64,000 nucleotides of DNA from Lunularia cruciata (lineage: Eukaryota; Streptophyta; Marchantiopsida; Lunulariales; Lunulariaceae): positions 62,001-126,000 of the forward strand of contig CAOYZS010000005.1 of assembly GCA_948567375.1 (NCBI GenBank), in the 5' to 3' direction. The position numbers and the translations under genes are program-made. Positions 1 to 11,066 of this stretch are shown piece after piece. The notes under the pieces were generated by a model that saw only the letters and a program-made list of their open reading frames with translations, did not search any database and had not been told where the DNA came from. Numbering within the stretch: the first letter of the stretch is position 1; every line of letters begins with the position of its first letter.

Positions 1-250
1 GGCGGACCTCAGAGTGCAGTAAAGGTGACTTCGGGAGTCTTGCCAGAGGCATTAGAGGAAGTTAGAGTAAGGAAAGAAGATATTTAGGATACCCATGACT
101 TCAATTTCAGTTTTGATTGAGGATGGGATAGAAATTGAAGGATGGGGATAGAAATTGAAGGAGAAATAGCAATAGTGAATGAACCCAAAGTGCAAGATCA
201 GATAGTAAGTGTCTTCGGGTCACTTACATGAGTGATTAAGGGAAAATGGG

Positions 251-595
251 TTGCAAATTAAAGGCGTAGATAGTGTACCCATGCTTTCAATTACAATTCT
301 TGATGAGGACATAATAGAATTAACAAAGGAATTTATAGTAGCAAAACCCGAAGTAGATAACATAGGAGTGCAGGTGTCTTTGGATTTAACATTTGACACT
401 TTAGAGAAGAGTGGGTCGAGAAATAAAGATTTAGAAGGATTACCTTCTTGTGGAATTGCAGATCAGGAAAGAGAACTGTTAGAATTGGTGGAGGAATTAG
501 GAGTTGTGAAACTTGAGGATAGAGTAGTAGTGAGTGAGGTTATTTTGGGATCAGGTTTGAAATCCGAGGAAGAAGTTGACATCGGATCGGATTAG
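251..595 (+). pseudogene. C-terminal end of the LTR-borne coiled-coil ORF
   Basis: The 114 residues align with the last part of the long ORF inside the LTRs of element B: the block starting KPEVDNIG, then a QERELLxLVEE stretch, then the shared terminus SEEEVDIGSD. The upstream part of the frame (1-250) is broken by stops. Function is unknown; the family N-terminus is outside the window. It counts as a pseudogene because only the tail remains open. Confidence 0.7.
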
Positions 596-724
596 TAACA
601 GATTTGAGATTTGAAGAGGCAGATATGAAGAGGCAGATATGAAGAGGTGCATTGTTAGTTTGGATCTACAAGTTAGAAGAGTTGTTGTAGAACGGTATAG
701 TTGTTAGAACTGTAGTTTGCTTCA

Positions 725-733
725 CTATTTAAA
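725..733 (+). promoter_or_regulatory. TATA-like box of an L-family LTR
   Basis: CTATTTAAA lies about 130 bp downstream of the LTR ORF stop and about 670 bp before the LTR end. The same motif is at the same place in other copies (57352-57360 on +; TATTTAAG or TATTTAAA forms on the minus strand near 48210 and 60590). Conservation among copies suggests the core promoter, which would place the ORF in U3. Confidence 0.5.
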
Positions 734-1402
734 AATGACATTCACAGACATATATTGTTCAGTGCTCATTATTTATGAGAATAGATAAAGCAAAGTGTTG
801 TGAAGCAATGCTCGTCACTTGAGCTTGATTCCAAGTATCAACTTTGTGTCTATAATTGTGAGTGTTGGGAGAAATTTGAAGTGCAAGTCAATGTGCTTGT
901 TGGATGTTGGATTCCGCAGCCTTGATCTTCATTCTATATGTTTGATCTTGAGTGAAGTGCAATCAAAGCAATGCCTTGACAGATCTGAGAGGAATTGTAG
1001 TGTTGGTAGTATTCTGCATTTGTGAGTGCAACGTGAAGTTGATGTGAAGCAATTTCAATCGAGGAAGTTGTACGTTCATTGGAGGGATGGAACACAATTC
1101 TAAGGCAAAGTCATTTTGCAATGAAATGTCATTTTTGGGAGAGCCTAAACATTACAATCAAGATTGTTTGGAAAGATTTGATGGAGTTGTGATTAAGAAG
1201 CATGAATTCATGACAAGATTGTGAATCAATGCTTGTTACTCTCTTCTGGGTGTGGTTTCTACCTGAGAGATTAAAGACACAATCAAGAAGAACTACATTG
1301 TGACATTTGACTTTGTATTTGACTAATTTTGACTAGTATCTCTGCAGGAACAAACTTTATTTACCTGATTACCGCAAAAGTGAGATTTGCCAGGTTGTCA
1401 CA

Positions 1403-2882
1403 AATTCAGCCTTCAATGCCTCCTTCTCTTGCACATACTAGACTAACTAACCTTCAACTCCTTTAAGCAACTCCCACAATCGTTCTTCTCCCCAAGTACA
1501 TTCTACTAATTCTTGTTGCCAAGCTTGGTCCTTCTTTGCCGTGCTCTTCTTCAACTCTCTAGCTCTTCCATCATTGCTGCAATCACCTTTAAGTGTATGA
1601 CCTTGAATTGTATACCAACAACTTCTTATTTCATAGTCTTGACCAATGCTTTCTACTCCTTCAATTCTTTGCTACATTTCACAAAATTCTCCTACAAGGC
1701 ATCTAAGCTTTTCTTTCAAAGACCTACTTCAGCCCAAAGTTCTTTGGCTTCCTTCTCTCCTTGTGTTAGCTTACTCCTCAACTTTGAGGTCTGATATCTC
1801 CACTTCTTTGCTACCTCCAACTCATCCCTCACTTTTGTATGGTGGCTCCTCAACTTTGCTTTCTTATGTTGCATAAGCACCAACAAAGGACAAACAATCT
1901 TTGATAGGTACTTGACTCTGCCATCTCTTCCTTCATCATCCTTTCTATCTTTGTCATAAGTAGACATTTCTTCAGCTGGTGCCTTACCCCAAAGATGTGA
2001 TCTTTGTATCTTCCATGTCTTGCACTCTAAGCTCTCTTATTTGTTCTCAACTTTACTTGGTATGGCAACCACCACGTGAGCAATTCTCTTCATTCTTGCC
2101 ACCCTTGGAAAGATCAAGGCACACTCTTTACACATTCATCATCTAGCTCATCTACTAGCAACTCCAGACATAGCTTGTCTCTTCCTTCCATGTGGTCAAT
2201 CGCCTCATGGAACTCTTATTCTTCTTCTCCAGCAATCTCTTCTCTCAATTGCTGAACTTTGGCCTCTCCTTCATTACCACTACTTGTTACTTTGATTCAT
2301 AGTGTAAATTCTTCTTTGGCTCTTGAGGCTTCTCCCTTTGACTCCATTTCTCCTTCTGATTCTTCCTTTGAGGTCAATTCCTTCACTTTTACCAATGCAG
2401 GCTTTGGATTGAGTCTTTGTATCTTTTGGGGCTGCACCAACATAATTTGTCCTTTGGGTCTACTTCTCTTTCTTAGCATAGAGATATCCACTACTATCTT
2501 CTCCTTTCCACCCTTCAAGTAATAGTCATCACCTTCATGAACCCACTTGATGTAATATCATTCATCCCCATTTGCTTTTGTTTGCAAACTTGAGGTAGTC
2601 ACTTTCTTCCCACATACTTTCTTGATTGGCAAAACCCAAGGAAAAGTTGATATAGGTTCTTCGGATCAGGTTGTCCATCCCAATGCAAAGTCCTTTGTCT
2701 TTGGCTTCACACTTTTGCTTGTCTGACTTGAGTCCTTCTAGCTTTGACATAAGGTTGACTTCGGGTTTACACCAACTCACATGATTCTTTGCATGTTGTG
2801 TTTCTTCACATTTAGCCTTTATTCAGCTTTACCAACACACTTCTTCTTTAAAACTAAAATAAAATAAAATGTGGGTACCACA
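1403..2882 (-). repeat. L-family LTR fragment, minus sense
   Basis: This is the 5' portion (sense of the element) of an L-family LTR on the minus strand. It ends at the top with GTGGGTACCACA, the inverted form of the LTR start TGTGGTACCCAC. It matches 34660-37044 in order, including the tract near 2590-2700 found again near 36760. The minus strand shows only broken pieces of the LTR ORF (for example 1716-1967 and 2297-2518). Confidence 0.7.
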
Positions 2883-2933
2883 TAACCCTTCTCTCAAATG
2901 TCAATATCCCCATGAACACGGACTTTAGGTGTT
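2883..2933 (-). other. Polypurine tract and stub of element interior
   Basis: Directly above the LTR end the + strand reads TAACCCTTCTCTCAAATG, the counterpart of the polypurine tract of element B at 19254-19271. About 50 bp of internal sequence remain before the sequence switches to + sense LTR. So the LTR at 1403-2882 was the 3' LTR of a minus-strand element whose body is lost. Confidence 0.55.
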
Positions 2934-3461
2934 TCAAAGTGCAAGTCAATGTGTTTGTTGGATGTTGGATTCCATAGCTTTAATCTTCAATTTATGTGTC
3001 TGATCTTGAGTGAAGTGCAATCAAAACAATGCCTTGATGGATGTGAAAGAAAATGTAGTGTTGGTAGTATTTTGCAGTTGTGAGTGCAGGGTTGAGTTGA
3101 CGTGAAGTAATTTTGATCAAGGAAGTTGTGCCTTTAGTGGAGGGATGGAACACAATTCTAAGGCAAAGTTGTTTTGCAAAAAAGAAGCCATTTTTGAGAG
3201 AGACTGAATCACCACAATTGAGATTTTTTGGACAAAATTGAAAATTTTGTGATTATGGGTGACAAATTGTTGTGATGAGACTAGGATTAGTGTTTCTTAC
3301 TCTCTTCAAGGTGTAGTTTCTACCTAAGATATTAAAGAAGAACTCATGAAGAACTACATTATTACTTTTCTTTGTATTTGAACATCTCTAACTCGTATCT
3401 CTGTGGGAACAAAGTTTACTTACCTGATTACTGCAAAAGTGGTACTTACCAAGTCGTCACA
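2934..3461 (+). repeat. L-family LTR 3' fragment, + sense
   Basis: About 530 bp matching the last third of the LTR (compare 875-1402), ending at AAGTCGTCACA. It is followed directly by a second + sense LTR end, giving two truncated LTR 3' ends in tandem. Probably a recombination or stacked-insertion junction. Confidence 0.65.
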
Positions 3462-4264
3462 GATGAGTACTAGATTTGAAATTGAAAGAAGCAGATTCAT
3501 TCAGAGGTGGTTTGTCATTTTGGATTCGTAGGTTGGTAAAATTGTTATACTATGGTATATTTGTTAGATAACTATAAGTGCTTTGCTATTGAAAGGAAGC
3601 ATTTGTACTATGTTGTTGTTCAGTATTCATATTTATGAACATAGATAAAGCAAAGTATTGTATCTTAGTGCTTGTCATTTAAGCTTAATTCCAAGTATCA
3701 AGTTTGTGTTTGTGTTTGTGAGTGCTTGGAGAATTTTGAATTGCAAGTCAATCTGCTTGTTGGATGTTGGATTCCACAGTGCTGATCTTCATTCTGTGTG
3801 TTTGATCTTGAGTGAAGTGTAATCAAAGCAATGCCTTGACAGATTTGAGAGGAATTGTAGTGTTGGTAGTATTTTGCATTTGTGAGTGCAACGTAAGTTT
3901 GATGTGAAGCACGTTCAATTGAGGAAATTGTGCCTTCAATGGAGGAGTGGAATGCAATTTTGAGACAAAGTAGTTTCATAGTGAAGTAGTCATCTTTGGG
4001 AGAATTTGAATCATCACAATCAAGATTGTTTGGAAATATTTGATGGAGTTGTGATTAAGAGAGTTGTTAATTTGTGTCAAGATTGCAAATTAGTACTTGT
4101 TACTCTCTTTTGGGTGTGGTTTCTACCTAAGAGATTGAAGATGCAACCAAGAAGAAGAAAGTGTTATTGTTTACTTTGTATTTGACCTTTCTTGACTTGT
4201 ATCTCCGTGGGAACAAACTTTACTTATTGATTACCGCAAAAATGATACTTGCCAAGTTATCACA
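3462..4264 (+). repeat. 5' LTR (3' part only) of element D
   Basis: About 800 bp of L-family LTR, starting near the position after the LTR ORF stop and ending at TTATCACA. It is followed by TGATTTTTGGTGCC, the same junction and primer-site context as the 5' LTR of element B. The ORF-bearing upstream part of this LTR is missing. Confidence 0.75.
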
Positions 4265-4271
4265 TGATTTT

Positions 4272-4289
4272 TGGTGCCACTACCAAGAA
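4272..4289 (+). other. Primer binding site of element D (tRNA-Asp type, decayed)
   Basis: TGGTGCCACTACCAAGAA lies 7 nt after the LTR end. It is a mutated form of TGGCGCCGTTGCCGGGGA, the complement of the plant tRNA-Asp 3' end used by Athila-type elements, and it aligns with the better-preserved site of element B. Confidence 0.6.
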
Positions 4290-4299
4290 TACAAATCTT

Positions 4300-6545
4300 A
4301 GGAGTGGAAGAATACTAAGCCAAATCTGAAATTGAGTCTCCAACAAATATGAATATCTACATCAAGAGAACAATGGGAAGAGAGAGTTTGTAAGCAAACT
4401 TTGCACCGTGAAGCAAAGAAAGCCAAAAGAGCCATATCACCTTTGACAAAATTGAGGAGGAGGCGTTGGACTTGCAACCTCTTCACAAAGTTCAAGAAAC
4501 CTTGAAAGACCTCGAGTAGAAGAAACAAGAGACCGGGTGGTGGGGTTACTTTGCATCTCCAAATCTCAAGAAGAAGAAAGATGCAAGTGGACAAACATAT
4601 TCATTACGACCTAGTACATTAACTCCCTCTAGAGTTGTCAAGGGAGCTTGTGTCATAAAAGAATTCATTCATGAGAAGATAGCACAAATCTTGATGGAAT
4701 GAGAGTGTCAATATCTTCTCCATATGATTCCTTGACTTGGTTGAAGGGATTTGAAAGAGCCAACTAAAGAAATTGAGCCTATGTCTCCAACTTGGGTTGA
4801 ATTTGACATATCAACAAAAGATCCATCTATTGACAAAGATCCCACCATGAATTTGGTGAACCCTTGGGCTGAATTTGATGCACAAACCCAACTAGTACCT
4901 TGGGTCCATTAAGCTCCACATTACCAGAGCTTGTTTTCCAAAGTTATAGAATGACTTTGCTACTTGTTACCCAACATGCCTATCAAAAGTACAAGGGGAT
5001 AGAACAAGATGAAGACACTAGTCAATTCATCAAAGAATTTGAAATCATCTCCTTTGCTGATAAGGAGCATGACTCTGCCAACTGATTGTGAATTTTCCCG
5101 AGTCTACTTTGAAAAAAGGCTTGGTTCAGACCAATAGACTGGGTGGACTTAAGAAACAATTTCTTGGAGTGATTTTGGGAAGTTGATTATGATACGAGTG
5201 TCTTTGTGGCACTCAATGATTTGGATTGAGTAAAGAAGGAGAAGTTGAGAGACTACTCTAAGCGGTTCATGGCCTTATTGAACCAAGTTCCAAAGCAATG
5301 TGGTGAGGGGGGTTACTCCGATGCCCAATCCATCACCTGGTTACTTTGTGGATTGTCACAAGAGATTTTTATCTTTGCCAGGGAGAGGAATGTAACTTCC
5401 TTGGACAAAGTGCTCAAACATATCACTAGATATGAGATGGCCCTCTCTCAATATTTTGATAACCAAAGGAATCGGGAGAAGAAAGGCAAGAAGCCCAAAC
5501 AAAGAGCTTCTTGTAGCACCTCCCCTTCTTTGGAAGAATCCTCCATGTCTTCAAGTTCTTCTTCAAAATCAAAAGAAGAATCAAAGCCAAGAAGAATAAA
5601 AAGACAAGGAGGAAAGAAACCATCGACACCTCAAACAAAAAGTGTAAATAAGACCAACAATAAGATGGAGACTCTTATTAAAGAGTTTGCAGATTTCAAG
5701 ATCCAAATAATTGGGGCAAAGGACCAAAGAAAGCCTCCTTTGTTTGGCAGACCAAATGTATGGTGCATTGTGTGTGGCAAGTCAGGCCATGCCAACATGG
5801 AGTGTTTGACCCAAACTGCATTTCCAATACAACAAATCGATTGGGTTTTGAGATGGGACAAAAATGACAAGGAAGAGGTAGTGTACCTAACACAAGAAGT
5901 ATAGCCTCAAGCCAGCACATCATACAAGGTCCAAGGTATGGACCCAAGGAGTATAATAACAACAATGCTCTTCAACAAAGATCACCAATGGGCAACCAGA
6001 ATCAACCTCAAAATGGTCCACCAGGTGCATGTTATAATTGTGGCTCTATGGGCCATTGGTCTCCAAATTGCCTTGAGTCAAGGCATCAGGTTGGGTATGT
6101 TCCACTATGTTCCACTATGTTGAAATTGTAAAGGATTGGGCCACACTAGAAATCAATGCTCGTAACCACCTAACCCAAAGCCATTGGTGAAGTATGTATA
6201 GACACCAGCTGAGCGCATTGTGCTTCAGTTGAAAGAGGATACTGATGCAAAATAGAGGAAGAAAGACCTCAAGAAGGGAGTCTGGCATGTGAAGGAGAAT
6301 GGTCGGACCTCAAAATTTTGAAAGTTGAGACACGCTTGGGTAAGAAGAAGCGTGATCCCAAACAAGTGAGCACTACTTCTTCATCTTGACAAAAGGCAAA
6401 GAGGCTGAGCAATCCTTTTTGAAAAGGTAGAGAAGATCCTAGCAAAAGCTAAAGCCAAGGCCTTGCAGAAAGAAATCAAAGAGGCAATACAAAGAACTTG
6501 GGAGATGAGTTTGGAGGAGGATAAAAAGATGAAGCCTCTAGATTA
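4300..6545 (+). pseudogene. gag: gag pseudogene of element D with capsid and zinc knuckles
   Basis: The Gag homologue of the 22218-24533 ORF. After an N-terminal part (4300-4900) comes a capsid-like section absent from element B: a WFRPIDWVDLRNNF-like stretch near 5115-5160, then open sequence from 5245 with a YSKRFMALLNQV motif and an alpha-helical region, typical of the retrotransposon Gag domain. Two CCHC knuckles follow, CIVCGKSGHANMEC at 5764-5805 and CYNCGSMGHWSPNC at 6030-6071. Stops break the frame at several places (for example 5083, 5902 and after 6120). Gag would form the particle and bind genomic RNA; this copy cannot. Confidence 0.75.
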
Positions 6546-6548
6546 TTA

Positions 6549-7508
6549 ATGGACATCAGATCTAAAGTAAAGGATTTGATCCAAGCTAATGTGAGTAAAC
6601 TTGAAGAACCTCAAGTCAAGAGCACCGATACTCTGGTCACCATCTTGAAGCATCATGAAGTCCAATTTGAACAAGGAGAGACTTTGAACCCAAAGACAAA
6701 GGTGAAGAAGGAGAAGTTAAGAGGAGTACCCCAATATGATATTGTGGTAGATTTGGCATCCATGAATGCTAATGTCACATTTAAGCAATTGTGGGAGGAC
6801 AACAAGCTACACAAGAAGCAACTGAGTTTAGCCCTCAAGAAAGTAAGTGTGATGACTAAGAAGGACTTGGTTGCAATTAATCGTATTGAGCAAGAAGATT
6901 TAGGTTCTCCTGAAGTAGATGCGGAGGTTGCGGGCTGCATGATCACATCCATATACATTGATTCAGGGTCTGTGGTGAATGTCATGATAGAAAACACCGC
7001 ATGTCATTTGAGGTATCATATGTTTGAGCCTACACTCCAAATTTTGAAATTTGTGGATCAAACCAAGAGATGACCATTGGGCATATTGTCAAACATTACT
7101 ATGATCATTGGAGGGGTGCCCTTCAAGTTAAATTACATTGTGTTGAGACCAGTAACAAAAATTGGTTACCCATTGTTGATTGGAGGACCCAAGTTATACA
7201 ATGTCCAAGTTGTCATGGATGGCACCAATAGAAGCTACAATTTGTCATGGATTGGCACCAATAGAAGCTACGGTTTAAGGACATTGCATCCAAAGTTGGT
7301 GATTGTGAGTTGGAAAAAGGTTCCCTACCTTAGGGAAACAACTTTGTCAAAAAACAAAGATGAATCTGAAGATTCATTATCTTTGTCTTCCAAAGACTCC
7401 AAAGACAAAGTCCAAGTCAATTACTTGGAATGCTATGAGGTAGAGGTCAAAGACAAAGACCCATATGACATCACCTCAAGTGAAAATGATTTGGAGGAAG
7501 TGGGTTGA
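6549..7508 (+). pseudogene. Protease region of element D
   Basis: Two adjoining open stretches in one frame, separated by a TGA at 7071-7073, align with residues 480-771 of the element B gag-pro ORF. The retropepsin active site reads IDSGSVVNVM (codon GAT at 6960). The family cleaves the Gag-Pol polyprotein. A short internal duplication of a TNRSYxLxWIGTNRSYG type lies near 7222-7275. Confidence 0.7.
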
Positions 7509-7509
7509 T

Positions 7510-9085
7510 TGTAGTTTGACTCAGGTTAAGCTGAGTCATTCACATTGAAGGAGTCATCAACCCCAATGATTGTGAAGGCATTGTCTTGTCCAAAGAATTT
7601 TTTTTGAAGATTTTGAACACAATCACTTTGGAGGAGTTGGCAAGATACACTGCCCTATTTATAAAATACTAGGATGTATTTTCTTGGTAGATTGATCAAA
7701 TGTGGGTTATTCCATGCCAACTTGAAGAACATTGGATTGATCTTGTTGAAGGTGCAATTCTAGTTTAGCAAAGGTGGTATCACCTGAACACAAAGTACTC
7801 ACTCTTAGTGAAAGATGAAATGAACAAGTACTTAAAGGCAAAAATAATCTTTCCCATCTTGAGCAATGATTGAGTTTCCTCCATTGTCATTGTTCCAAAG
7901 AAGAAAACTTGAAATATTTGAGTGTGCCAACACTTTTTCAAGCTGAATGCAATCACAAGGAAGGATCATCATCCCTTACCTTTTATCAATAAAATTTTGG
8001 ACCAAGTAGTTAGTCATCCTTGCTATAGTTTTCTTGATGGATTTTCAAGCTATAATCAAGTATCCAATGAAGAAGAAGATGAGGACAAAACCACATTCAC
8101 CACCAATTGGGACACTTTTTCTTACAATCAAATGCCCTTCAGGTTGTATAATGCTCCTACTACTTTCCAATGGATGATGAATGCAATCTTCAAAGATTTT
8201 ATACACAAATTTGTGGAAGTCTTCTTTGATGATTTTTGTGTGTTTGAGCAAAGAGAATTACATTTGGATTACCTTTGCTAAAATCTTGAAAGGTGTAATT
8301 TTTCTAGCTTTTCATTACACCTTAGGAAATGCTTCTTTGCATGAAATAAGGTATTCTTCTAGGGCATTGTGTGTCAAGCCGAGGTATTGAAGTTAATGTC
8401 ATTAGGTGAAAGTCATCTTAGCTTTGGAATCCTCTAAAAACATTTTGGAGCTGAGGGCCTTCTTGAGACATGTCGGATATTACAGACGCTTCATATCAAA
8501 CTATGGGGTGCTAGCTGCACCCCTCACAAAGTGTCTAAATAAGTCCAAAGGTTACTTGTGGGAAGTAGAACAAAAAGAAACTTTCCAAGTGTTGAAGAAG
8601 AAACTAGTTAAAGCACTAATTATGATCCCAAATTGGGATGCCCTTTTTCATGTGTATGTGGACACTTTGTCCATGGTAATTGTAGTCATCTTAAGTCAAA
8701 AGGATGACAAGAAAAGACTATCCAATTTACTATGCCAATCAACAACTTTCAGGTGTAGAAAAGAACTCTTCAATGACTGAAAGAGAAGCACCCAGAATGG
8801 TGTATGCTTGCAAGGAGTTTTGCCATTATTTGTTAGGATACTAGTTTGTCTTCTATGTGGACTATTATCAAGAAAGCGGATTTGTTTTGGCAAATTGCAA
8901 GATGGATCTTGTTGTTACAAGAATTTACATACATTGTACAAGTAAGGAAGGGAGCTTTGCATTCAAATGTGGACTTCCTATCTAGGTTGGAAACTCAAGA
9001 CCAAGACTTGGAGGTTGATGATATGTTTCTTGATGAAGAGCTGTATCATTTAATGGCAATGAAAAGTACAAGGTATGCGGTTTAA
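7510..9085 (+). pseudogene. pol: Reverse transcriptase and RNase H remnant of element D
   Basis: Fragments in shifting frames align with the RT and RNase H of element B. Visible parts are a RKDHHPLPF motif near 7960, a YNQMPFRLYNAPTTFQ motif near 8120-8170, and the polymerase active-site region FFDDFCVF near 8218-8240, where the usual Y/F-x-D-D is kept. The connection HVGYYRRFISNYG is near 8470 and RNase H-like sequence runs 8620-8900. Frameshifts and stops throughout make it non-functional. Confidence 0.75.
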
Positions 9086-10236
9086 TATCACTATCTACAT
9101 ACTTGCCATTATCTTGAGAGATTGGACCCAAAGCAGAGGGCAGTCTTCCTCAAGAAGATGGGACCATACCAGCTAAAACACAACATTCTATTTAGAATGG
9201 GCAAAGACAAAGTACTCTGGAGATGCTTAGAGGCATATAAAGTTGGAGGAGTAATTGAGTCCTTGCACTCAAAAGCATCAAGAGGACACTATGCCCTAAA
9301 GAATACTATAAAGAAGATTCTTTCAACAGGGTATTGGTGGCCTATGATGTATAAGGACACTTGTGCCCATATCCAAAGTTGTGATGCTTGTCAAAGAACA
9401 TGAAACCCAACAGCTACTTCCCAATGGCCTTTGAGACCAATTTCACCCTTGACCCCATGTGAGAAATGGGGAATTGGTTTTGTGGGTCCAACCAATGATT
9501 CAATTCATGAGGAAGAGATACATCTTAGTGTGCCAATTATGACCAAGATGGTTGAGGCCAAGGCAACTAAGAGAGATGATGCAAAAATAGTTGTAGAATT
9601 TTTCTTTTAAAACATCATTTCACATTATAGATGACCTCTAGAATTGGTCAGTGATCAAGGAACTTTTTTTTTGAACATTGTGGTGAAAGCATTAACCAAT
9701 TAATTCTAGATTAAACATCAAAATGCAATTCCTTACAATCCAAAAGTGAATGGCCTAACAGAGAAAGCAAATGGATTTTTGTGCAAAATTTTGAATAAAG
9801 TGACGGTCAATTATACCTACAATTGGGACACAAAGTTACCAACAACTTTGTGGGCATATAGAATGACTGAAGATATCACAACCAAAAAAAATCCCTACTT
9901 CTTGACATACGGCTTGCATTTCATACTACCAATTGAATTTGAAGTACTGACATATTGGATTCTTTGTGAGGAATGATTGTTAGAGGAAGAAAGTTAGGAT
10001 CTTTGGATCCATCAACTAATGTGGTTACAAGAGAAAAGAGACAATGCAATGCAAACCATGAAGGAAGTACAAGAACAACAGAAAGTCAGGCACAATAAGT
10101 GAATAAAGCATGTTATTGTTTAGGAGGGCAATTTGGTGCTACATATATGACAATAATTGGATATTTTTTCTAGGCAAGTTTCACCTTAGGTGGATGGGGC
10201 CATACCATGTGATGCACATTTATGACAATAGTTCTA
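9086..10236 (+). pseudogene. Integrase remnant of element D
   Basis: Open stretch 9122-9403 carries the zinc-binding HHCC part (a GHYALKNTIKKIL helix, then SCDACQRT). The catalytic core at 9470-9780 is frameshifted; the last part, with NGLTEKANGFLCKI, is at 9746-9976. The C-terminal segment FHLRWMGPYHVMHIY ends at the element A insertion point and resumes at 30744. Confidence 0.75.
10233..10236. repeat. Target site duplication of element A, left copy
   Basis: TCTA (TCTAT if one terminal T is shared) precedes the element terminus TGTCATGCG and recurs at 30744-30747 after the right terminus GGCGTGACA. Removing 10237-30743 restores continuous homology of element D to element B, which confirms the insertion site. 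Confidence 0.7.
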
Positions 10237-10342
10237 TGTCATGCGTATATACATCACTACACAACATACATCGCTGTCAACATCATACACTATAAAAGCA
10301 CAACTCACACATAAGTCATACATAGACTCTAAAGTGCCACAA
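10237..10342. repeat. 106-bp direct repeat, copy 1
   Basis: Differs from 10794-10899 at two positions, both CG in the other copy and CA here. It contains CACTATAAAAG (TATA-like on the + strand, TATAAAAG at 10291-10298). It replaces the LTR end expected from the 5' LTR. Confidence 0.85.
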
Positions 10343-10791
10343 TAATCAGATTGCTTAACATTCTCAACTCAACTCAACTCAGATCAGTACTTGATCTGTC
10401 ACTCTATAAACTGCCAACAACTGGGCATTGATTACAGTCAAGCCACACCCACTCAAGCATAGAGAATCCAGGTGGCGCTCGCCGGCCTCTGTCCACCATA
10501 GCCAGGAACTCGAAAGCTCAACATCAGAGAAGTGAGCTCTCTGGAGCTCACTTCAAAACTATACCCCCTGGACTCGAGCTAGCCCTGAAACCCTAACGGT
10601 CCTGCTGACGGCACACTCGACGGTGCAAACGGTGCAAAGTGACGGTGGGCCCCACCGTGAAGTCAGCACCTCAAACACAAAATCTAACCGTCAGAAAGTA
10701 GTCCCTGAGAAACTGCTAGAATAACTCTAACTACCATCACTGGAACTCCAGTGTCCGAGCATCTAGATGCGGAACTACAAATGGCGTGACA
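10237..10791 (-). repeat. 3' LTR of element A (rearranged)
   Basis: 10343-10791 (449 bp) matches 30295-30743 of the 5' LTR with about ten mismatches by eye. The remaining 106 bp (10237-10342) do not match the 5' LTR but duplicate 10794-10899, which lies on the other side of this LTR. The outer end TGTCATGCG is nevertheless flush with the target duplication. Confidence 0.7.
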
Positions 10792-10793
10792 GT

Positions 10794-10899
10794 TGTCGTG
10801 CGTATATACATCGCTACACAACATACATCGCTGTCAACATCATACACTATAAAAGCACAACTCACACATAAGTCATACATAGACTCTAAAGTGCCACAA
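10794..10899. repeat. 106-bp direct repeat, copy 2
   Basis: Lies between the 449-bp LTR segment and the polypurine tract; direct repeat of 10237-10342, with the same TATAAAAG at 10848-10855. Confidence 0.85.
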
Positions 10900-10900
10900 T

Positions 10901-10910
10901 CGCCCCCTAG
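10901..10910 (-). other. Likely polypurine tract of element A
   Basis: The minus strand reads CTAGGGGGCG just before TTGTGGCAC. It is the only purine run near the 3' LTR and would prime plus-strand synthesis. It is separated from the 449-bp LTR segment by the 106-bp repeat, which is unusual. Confidence 0.45.
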
Positions 10911-11066
10911 CTGGCGGTTAGGTCCCTCTAACTCCAGATAGCCATCTACTCTAAGTATATGGTATACCCTTTAATGGGCAAAGATCAGGAGGCCGGGTGC
11001 TATGGAGCCCCATCGTTAGTCGCCTGTCTGCAATCTATACCATATAAAGAATGAACTAGCTATAGG

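Larger units (their letters stand above)
1..1402 (+). repeat. 3' part of an L-family LTR, + sense
   Basis: This is the downstream 1.4 kb of an LTR whose start lies outside the window. It ends at TTGTCACA, the same terminus as the LTRs of element B read on their sense strand. It holds the C-terminal end of the LTR-borne reading frame (251-595), a TATA-like box near 725, and the long conserved tract around 820-1400 that recurs at 15472-16260, 24622-25280, 47542-48350 and 57360-58032. Past 1402 the sequence switches to an L-family LTR of the opposite sense, so this copy appears to have inserted into it; the target duplication cannot be checked because the left end is missing. Confidence 0.8.
4265..10236 (+). 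mobile_element. Element D: decayed Athila/Tat-like Ty3/gypsy interior
   Basis: A + strand gag-pol region with order gag, protease, RT, RNase H, integrase. It is colinear with the interior of element B (24621 down to 19254) but much more decayed, with many stops and frameshifts. It is interrupted at 10236 by element A; its last 100 bp resume at 30744. Unlike element B it retains a Gag capsid region. It is the oldest element of this nest: D first, then A into D, then B into A. Confidence 0.85.
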
